Below are positions 6,950 through 15,228 of a DNA stretch of 15,228 nt, in pieces (the first letter of the stretch is position 1; each line of letters opens with the position of its first letter). This DNA is from Smittium mucronatum (Eukaryota > Kickxellomycota > Harpellomycetes > Harpellales > Legeriomycetaceae), in NCBI GenBank assembly GCA_001953115.1, contig LSSL01000663.1, positions 1-15,228 of the forward strand. The letters run 5' to 3'. The notes beneath the pieces are model-generated. The model saw only the letters and a list, made by a program, of their open reading frames with translations. It ran no database searches and had not been told where the DNA came from. The position numbers and the translations under genes are program-made.

Positions 6950-9370
6950 AAAATAAAATGAATTTGTATTTTAAAAAGGTATTTAAAATAATTTTAGTAT
7001 ATTCATGTTCTTTTCAACATATCAGATTTTATTTTATTTTAAATTTGGCTTATTTTTAAAATGGTTTTATAAATGGGAAAATATGTAAGATATGATTTTT
7101 TTGAGATTTTAAATTCAGTTTTTTCTTAAAATATTGAGTATACAGTTTAAAATTTCTAATTTTTACAAAATTTACAAAATTTATTCATTACTGCTTATTA
7201 AACATCAGATTATTTAATATAAAATATTCATATACAAAATCAAACATTTTACATTCATAAGTATATATATATTTTTAATGAAATCATATTGAACTAAATT
7301 TTGATTAAATGAGATGACCTTTTTTCATGATAAATCATAAATGAAAATAAATTATTAAAGTTTTTTATAAGCTTTTGATAATTATTTATTAAATGATTTT
7401 ATTGAATCGTTTTATGAAAAGACCAAATGCTAGAAATAACTTAATATTTATTTGTATAAAAAAATCCAAAAGAATTTATAACATTTTATATATCAAAATA
7501 CTAAATTTTTAAAACAAATACTACATATTATTAAGCAGGTCTCTATTTCAAAAGAAAATTCGATCCAATCAATGATAATTATTTTATAAATTATAAATGA
7601 AATATGTATATATATATTTGTTTCTTTTGGTATTGTGTGGTAAATAAATAAATAAACGCCTAAATGAATCTGTTTCTAAATTTTTAAAATTAACAACTAA
7701 GCCAAAAATGAAAAAAGTTTTCGATTTACAAAATGCAATGGAATGTTTTTATTAAATCAATTAAGTGGTTTGAATATTTTCTTCCTCTATCAAAATTTTT
7801 TTTGAAAAAAAGTTTAAATTATTTTTAAATGTAAATTAACTTTAAATAAGCGATCTTTTTTTGATAGTTGAAAAGTCTGTACTTTTTATAATATGTATTT
7901 TTCAAATTAACATACTAATTAAAAAAATTATGCGTTATTTTATAAATTTTGAACTGTTTTTTTAGTCTTGAAATTGCCTAAGCAATCTTACACTTATTAT
8001 ATTCTACCGAAAAAACAAAAAAATTGTATCTTTATGTTATCCAACAAAAAATAAGACTTTTTTATACAATAAAATCTCAAAGCATTCATTTTAAACTAAA
8101 CAGGAATGTATTTTTAACCCAATTATGTATCCAGAAGTTTTAAGAATCTTAATCGGAAAGCTTGATAGCACTCTTTTATAATAAAATCGCATAGATATCA
8201 TATAATGAGTACATCAAATTTCTTTAATTACTCATTTGAACCATTATTACCATAATTATATCAAAAGCTTTAGGCTTGTAATCTAGAAAGTTTAAGGCTA
8301 CAATAAAATAGGAAATATCTATTTTTTGATTTTATATAGTGATCTAAAAAATTATATAGTACGATAAAAAAATAAAAATAAAATAAACACCATAAAAAGA
8401 TATTTGTATGAATTTGATTAAAATTTTTTGTAGAATAATGCAAATATTAACATAAAATAATATAGTATTCTAAAATTTAATAGGCTTATTTTTAAATAAG
8501 AATACGCCAAAATAAATTAGGAATTTTAAAATTGTTTTACCATTAGTATTATATTAAGAATCTTTTTTTAAATTTTACATTAAAAATTTTCCAATTAAAT
8601 AAAGATTATACAGATTTCCTAAAAAAAAATTTAAACTATTATATAAATTTGAAAGTTTACAATTTGGATGTTTCGAAAGATAAGTTGAAAAAAATATAAT
8701 CATAAACAGAAAAACTGTAAATATAACGGATGGTATTATTCTTATTTCGATCTAATAAAAGGTATTTTAAATTTAAATTTACTTGTACTAAATTCAATTT
8801 TCAAAAGGACTTAAATTATATAAAGTTAACTAAAACTTTCATAAAAATCAAGTAAAATCAAACTTTTTTTTCTACAACAAGCATAATTCGTTTAGAGCCA
8901 GAAATTTTTAAACGTTAATACCTTAATTATATGAAATTTAAGCTGATTATTATTTATCTAAAAGTATAAATTATGCAAAAAAACTATTTCTTAATTGATT
9001 CAAGGTATTAACATTTATATTTTACAATTTTAGAAGAAATTTTATAAATTAACTTTGTATTTACGAAATACTGTAGATAAATAAATCAAAATATGAATAT
9101 AATAAAAACATATTAAATAGGAAAACTTTGTTTAAAAGACACAACAGCCATGTTATTTATTAATTAGCTTTAACTTTTCCATCATATTTAAGAAAGCAAT
9201 AATAATTTAAAAAGTTATAACTTAATAAACTATATATAGAATATATTTATGTGAAAGTAATTATATTTAGGTGTCGAATTTTAAGAAATAAAAACATGTA
9301 AGAAAATTTTTAATAGATGATACAAAGATAAGAATCTTTTTTAATTTTTTTGTCCAATAATATAACTAAG
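6950..9370. other. AT desert with simple AT repeats
   Basis: About 2.4 kb of extreme AT DNA; one counted line (7201-7260) has 15% GC. Short simple repeats are TATATATATAT at 7262-7272, the same at 7607-7617, and (AAAT)4 at 7641-7656. No frame, RNA gene or paired repeat can be supported. Confidence 0.55.
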
Positions 9371-10002
9371 ATCATAATTGAGAGAGAAATCGATCAGTTT
9401 TTTTTAGGGAATGGCTGTATCAAATGGAAGATAATTTTAATGAAAAAATCTTTAAAAATGATAAGGTCAAAAAGATAATCCTGATAGGAATATAGAAAGA
9501 AAATTTAAATACCTCTAATAAATTTTCTGATGGCGGGAAAATATAAAAGATTTTGAATGAACAAAGAAGTACCAAAGATAATAGGAAAATATGATAAACA
9601 AAAAAAAGTGCTACTAAACGAGAAAAAGGATAAAAAAAAGTGAATAATATATTTTATGCAGTGTAGATAGTAGAAAAAGGTACCGAAATTTTTTGATCAT
9701 TAATTTTTTTTTCAAAAAGTCATCAAATTATTCTAATAAAACCTTACTAAAATATATCAACTATTCTCATACGCAATCTTTTGAAATAGCACTATTATTC
9801 ACTGAATTTAAATTTTAAACAGCTATCAAATCAAAATTTGAGCTTTTAGTAACATTAGCTTTTTAATATTCATATTTTGTACTATTTTATTTCAAAAGGG
9901 ATATAATAAAAAATAAAATAAATAGATAATAAAAAGTCAAGTAAATAAAACAAAGAAAAATTTAAAGAAAGGAAAGAAAAACAGTAAAATTATTAAAGAA
10001 AC
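9371..10002 (+). other. Purine-biased AT-rich stretch
   Basis: Two sub-stretches, about 9375-9680 and 9895-10002, are strongly A and G rich on the plus strand, with runs such as AAAGAAAGGAAAGAAAAACAG near 9965. There is no open frame. The bias ends abruptly at the GC-richer islet that follows. Confidence 0.4.
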
Positions 10003-10110
10003 CTTCCATATCTCTGGAGCTCGTCCTTCCTCTCAGGCCCTAGTAGATTATACTGAGCCAAATTTTTTTAGGAAGAATGGGCCAGTCTAAATTGAAAACC
10101 CCCCAAATGT
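10003..10110. other. Short GC-richer islet
   Basis: About 100 bp, with the core 10010-10060 near 50% GC, sit inside the AT desert. It contains CTGGAGCTCGTCC, CTCAGGCCCTAG and, at 10101-10104 with flanks, a C6 run. ACTG-A-GCC (10052-10059) can pair with GGCCAGT (10080-10086) with one bulged base. I do not recognise it. It could be a fragment of a repeat or gene-derived DNA dropped into the desert. Confidence 0.4.
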
Positions 10111-13100
10111 ATAATTTAGATTTTTAACATTTAAGAACTCTTTGAAAAACAAAAAAAGTCGACCAAATTTACTTTACTTTGTGGAGATAAAAAAAATTGA
10201 TTATTATCTTTACGGGTTTTTTTTTATAAAATCGGGGGTTTTTTTAAAAAAAATACACTATCTAATTTTATATTAAATGTGAATCACATTATGCGATAAA
10301 TAATATTATGATAAAATCAAAATTTTATACCCCCGTTTAATCGTATCAAATCCTTATAAACTGAAATGTTTAAAATTAATTGTCATCTAATAGAATTTTT
10401 TTTTAAAAAAGCTTATTAAGTCGCAAAACTTTCGAATTTTTTTTATAAATTTTGAATTTATCTATCATAGCCGCTGATAAAATTTTTAGTTTAAAGGAAT
10501 CCAATTTATAAACTTTTTATATATTATAATTTTATTAATTTATACTGACTTCTAATTTTTTTTAGACGGAAAATTTCTAATTTTTTTTTAATAGAATATA
10601 TTCTAAACAGATAATATATTTTTTAGTAATCAAGAAGTTATGACTATAGCTTATTACTAAATATTCAATTTAATGGGGTTTCAATGAACTTAAGGCTTTA
10701 TATTTGAATATAAAACGTATGTTTTTATTATAAGCATTAGAAAAAAAATGACATATTTTAAATTTAAGCACCATATTTTTTACCTCCCAAAGTAAATTTT
10801 CAATAATAGATGAATATGTGATAAATCTTTTTTTAACGATATCTTGGAAAATCTAGGATATTTTACCTATTTTTAACAGATATTACAAAAAAAAAACATA
10901 TAGTTTTATACAACTGAGTGAAATTCAAAGTTTATATTAAATTTTATCATTTTTGATGTTATTAAAAAAATATTTCGGAAGATGGAAAGATAAATTTTGA
11001 ATTTTTATCATAGGCGTATGAAATTAAATGCATAATTTCCTAATCAAATGTATAAATAAAATAATTTTAATAGCCAATTTATGATCAAATAAAAAATATT
11101 TTTCAAATTATATACTATTTTTTTACTTTAGATCACGTAATAAATTATAAAAATTATTTTATTAATTTAGTGATTCCGAAAAAAAAAAATTATAATAAAA
11201 AAAATATTTTAAGAGTTAAATTTAATATATATCATTGTAAGCTACATTATCAAACCTTATTAAATTGATTATATTTCTAAAAAATTATAAAAAAAATTAT
11301 AAAATAATGGAATTCAGAATTTTACAAAAAATGGAGCGGTGTAAATTTTCAGTTTTAAATTAAACCAAAAATTATTTATTTTAAATAAAAAAGAATAGGG
11401 ATTTTTAAAAAAACAATTTTTAAAAAAATATTGTGTATATTCGTTTCTCCTATTATTAGAAAATTTAATAAATATATTTTTTTCGTATCATATTGGTTTT
11501 AAAATAACAGGTACAAAAATATGTTTTATAAAAAAAAAAAAAGAAATGCATTTTTCAAGATAAAAATTAATAATAATCTTCTACATTATCAAATATAAAA
11601 GGCTATTGATAGTATTATTAAATAAAATATATCCAAGATTATCTAAAGATTAAAAAATATTCTGTTACAAAATTTTGTATTTCTAGTACAGTTTAAAACT
11701 TTAAAAAACATATTTTTCATTTAAATATTGAGGAAATCCCATTATAGCAGCATATATAATTTAAATTTGAATTAATCAAAAATCGTATAAATAAATCCAA
11801 TTCTATAAAAAAATTAAGAATTCGCAATTTTTTTAAATTAAAAAATAAACAGTAGTGGCTAGTAAAAATTTCGCCAAAAATTACATAAATATAAAATAAA
11901 TTTACTAGAAATAATAAATTTTTTATTTAATTAAACACCAATCTTTTATAAAGGTCTTATTCCGAATAGTCAAAATAACCCTTCAGCGCTATTTATTTGG
12001 TGATAAATAATTGATTATAATTTTGATAATTATTTTAATAGTATTATAACGTTCTACATAATGATATTAATAATATCATTTTGAAAATAATAAAATCTTG
12101 AATCCTAAACAGTTAAATTTGGAAAATTTATTTTTTTAAAAAAATAATTAAAACGCTCTGTCTATCCCCTTTAAACCATTTTTCAATCAAAAAATATTAT
12201 TTTTGTTTGTTAAATCTTCATTTAATCTAAACTACGAAAAATGCAATATTATATTAATTTTTTAAACCGATATTGATTGTGTTAATCCTGCTGAAAAAAA
12301 TAGCAAAAATCATTTGGTAAATAAAAAAATTAACATCGAATAAATATATTATAAAGAAGAAGGTTGAAAATTATTTGATAGTAAATAAAAAAATTTTAAA
12401 AGTAAAATCTAACTCAGAAAATTTATATGTATTTTGAGAAATTCTGTGCTTATAATATAAATTATTCATCATTCTAATAAATATTTAAATAAAAAATTTA
12501 GAATAGATTTTTGCCATAAATGTCTCTTCTTTTGAATTTATTTTACGAGTTCCATAAATTATGACATTTTTTTAGCAAATTCATTAAAAGTTATTCAAAA
12601 CTGAATTCATAACCTAAAAAACTTTGTATTTCCTGGAATTCTCTACAATTAGATTTAATCAACGCATCTTATTTATGGCACTTTAATTGAATATTTCATT
12701 TATTAGTCATAAAAAATTTTTGAGTGAAAATTTTCTAAGTTTTCCTCAATTATTAATCGATATTAAATTGAAGAATTATTGTAAGTATTATTATCAGATG
12801 ATTTTTTCTTAAGATAAATATAAAATAATTGGTATTTTTTTTGAATTTAAAGATAAAAAAAATGTATATATATTTTTTTTTGATACTATAGAGCTAAAAA
12901 TTTTTTTACAATAAAGATTTATAAAAGAATTTAAATGGAAAAAAAGAAATTATTCAGGGTCATTTATTAGAGATACTTTTATAAATTATTTTTTTATCTT
13001 AAATGATATGAATTCTTATTCAGAAATCATATATAACTTTAATTATTAAATAAATATTTTAATTTTGTTCATTTCCATAATCTATAGCGAAAAAAAAATA

Positions 13101-13500
13101 GCAGGGACTCTACCTTAAAAAAAAGCTGGAGATACTTGAGAATATTGTATAAAAAATGATTAGATATCAAATTTTTAATAAAAAATCTACAAGGTAAGCA
13201 TTTATACAATCAGTGCAATAGTTATATTTTCAACAAATTTTGATAATCCCAAAAAATGATATATCAAACCGAAATAATTAGAATTGATATTTTATTTAAT
13301 CTGAATATATTCAATAGCTTAGAGCTATAAGATAAATCAATCACAATCAATTTAAAATTTTTTTTAGGTTAATACTAAAAATACGGAATTCATCTATATA
13401 TTAAAACTATTAAATTTGCTTTCAGGATTCTTAGTCACCTTAAAATTATTCTTTACTCAGTATTTCGGTATATATAAAAATTTTACTTCTAAAATAAAAT
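10111..13500. other. AT desert, no gene seen
   Basis: About 3.4 kb of mostly 15-20% GC DNA, dense in homopolymer A and T tracts and stops in every frame. A short ATCGGGGG patch near 10231, the palindrome at 12060-12080 and a slightly more complex patch at about 13101-13140 are the only local departures. I see no element ends. Confidence 0.55.
12060..12080. repeat. 21-bp palindrome
   Basis: AATGATATTA and TAATATCATT are perfect reverse complements separated by a single A. It could be a dimer-binding site or a cruciform-prone spot, but AT-only palindromes also arise by chance in such DNA. Confidence 0.6.
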
Positions 13501-13560
13501 ACTCTGGCCTAATACTATTAGCTAATCATATCGGCACCCTAATGCACAGAAGGATGTAGA
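13501..13560. other. Second short GC-richer islet
   Basis: About 60 bp including CTCTGGCCTAATAC and CGGCACCCTAATGCACAG are visibly more GC-rich than their surroundings. No frame or pairing gives it an identity. Confidence 0.3.
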
Positions 13561-15228
13561 TAATTTTTTAATTTTGGATTATGTGCCATCATTTTGACAA
13601 AAAAGCATCAATAGAAAATTTAATTTAAAAATTTTTACTGCAATATAAACCAATTTTAATCCAAAAAAACTCAATTTATAGGATAATATTATAAAATTCG
13701 AATTTTTTTCAAAATTTCCTGAATATAAAATCCCGTAGAAAATATTTATTCTTACGAATGAGAGTATTCAAACATATTAACGATATAGAGCATATTTTTA
13801 TAAAGAAAATGAAATAATAATACCAAGATATCCATCTTATGATCCAAAATATAAGGTGCTAAAGTTATACATGATTTAGAATTCACAAATTTTTGTCTTA
13901 TTAGTTTCAATAAAGAAGTGAAAAATCGTGCTTATAAATATTGAACCCGATTAATATAAGATTAATAATTGAGTTAATTAAATTTTTATTAAAAAATCGA
14001 ACATTTTTACTATTATTGGTGCTGGGATATCACACAAACGTTTTAGAGTGGAAAAAAGATTTTTAAAGGTTATGAATATTTATTTTAGCTATCATCAAAT
14101 CTATATTTAAAAACAAAAATTTATGGTGATATGTTAAACTTAAATTCAAAAAAAGATTATTAGATATATTAAAAAAAAAATTTTGCTGGATTTTTATAGT
14201 TGTAATTATAAATTAGAATAGAAAAATATATTTCTTGTAAAATAAAATAGAAAATAATAAAATCAGTCATCAATTAAAATGAAAATGATTCATAACTGAA
14301 TGTCAACCAATTTTTTGGATGAAATTCTGAAATTTTGAAAAATATAGATTTTTTATTACTAAATTTAGGTTAATATAATAAAATTTTTCTCCCGAATACA
14401 TGTAATTATTTTGATGCTACTTAAATATACTTTTATTGATTGATATTTTAAAAAAACCAAGTTCTTTTTTTATTTAATAGGGTTAAATCATTACCAAAAA
14501 ATTATATCATTAAAAGACGTTTTTCCAATATTTGATCGATTTTTTGAATAAATTAAAAATTAACTGATAATTTTTGAAAAAAATTCTACTTTATAAATAT
14601 TTAATTATTAAGTTATGCAAATTTTAAATTTTAAATAATTTTAAATAAGATAAAGTAGAATTTTAAAGTATTAAAGATAAATTTAAAGGCTCAATTCAAC
14701 TTAATTTAATTTGAAAAAACTACATTTTCCGTAAAATAGACATTATTATATTAAAAGCAAATATAATTATTAAATTCTAACCTGTTTTTTATTTACAATG
14801 CGTCTCAAAAAAATCATATCCTGAAATTGTCATTTAATATATAAGTCATGCAGTTTTATAGTTTATCCTAAGATGATTTTCTGAATTTTTCGTTGAATAT
14901 AATCAACGAATTTTAATAGTCTTATCTTATTAGTATTTATGTGGGGTATTTTAAGTTCATTTTAGTATAATTAAAATTAAAGCGTACATATATTTAGCTT
15001 ATTTTCACTTTTTTCTGTAGTATCTCTGTAAAATTGCAGTTCAGAATATATTTGAATCTAAAATAGTTAAATCGAAATTCATATATCGAATTTAAGATAT
15101 TTTTTGAACAAGTTTTCAAAGTTATATATGGGAGATTATTGTATTTTTAGATAATTTATATAGAAAATTTTCCCATACTACTGGAAAACCGCAAGAGAAT
15201 TTTGACCGATACTGAAGAGCATTTGAAT
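13561..15228. other. AT desert to window end, nothing recognised
   Basis: About 1.7 kb of AT-rich DNA. A local run of ATTTTAAAT-like repeats occurs at about 14618-14649. The last 50 bases are slightly less AT-rich, but no feature can be supported before the window ends. Confidence 0.5.

Noticed and set aside
7262..7656. AT and AAAT simple repeats as a possible origin or promoter
   Set aside because: Such short AT microsatellites occur throughout the desert and carry no further signal.

Overview
This window looks like non-coding nuclear DNA from an AT-rich eukaryote, most likely an animal. I find no protein gene, rRNA, tRNA or CRISPR array that I can support. The only ATG-started frames of any length are 65 and 79 codons; both lie in a transposon and read like chance frames in AT-rich DNA. 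The metazoan reading is an inference from the miniature DNA transposons with piggyBac-type (TTAA) and hAT-type (8-bp duplication) ends, plus a Foldback-like element. An arthropod would fit, but the sequence does not fix the species.

Layout. Positions 1 to about 5000 have moderate AT content (roughly 30% GC by eye on sampled lines) and hold all the recognisable structure. They start with a poly-A run, followed by a small piggyBac-like MITE (274-431) and a long unannotated stretch with a purine-rich patch. Next comes a conspicuous GC-rich island of about 540 bp (2050-2590, about 45% GC) ending in T runs. After it lies a 1.2-kb transposon with long inverted arms (2828-4026) carrying a nested 105-bp hAT MITE (3148-3252). 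A 12-G run (4050-4061) and a second, clearer piggyBac-like MITE (4553-4951) follow.

From about 5000 to the end (15228) the sequence is an AT desert, about 15-20% GC on sampled lines. It contains only simple repeats, one perfect 29-bp tandem duplication (6892-6949), one 21-bp palindrome (12060-12080), purine-rich stretches, and two short GC-richer islets (about 10003-10110 and 13501-13560).

The best-supported history is a transposon nest. A Foldback/Mutator-like element inserted and duplicated about 10 bp of target. A hAT MITE later inserted inside it, leaving a perfect 8-bp duplication. Two non-autonomous piggyBac-like elements sharing their first 11 terminal bases lie about 4.3 kb apart. 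No element encodes a visible transposase, so all would need enzymes supplied from elsewhere in the genome. The most distinctive feature is the 20-bp periodic array of TACACAAAA-type boxes in both arms of the long element. The most enigmatic is the GC-rich island.
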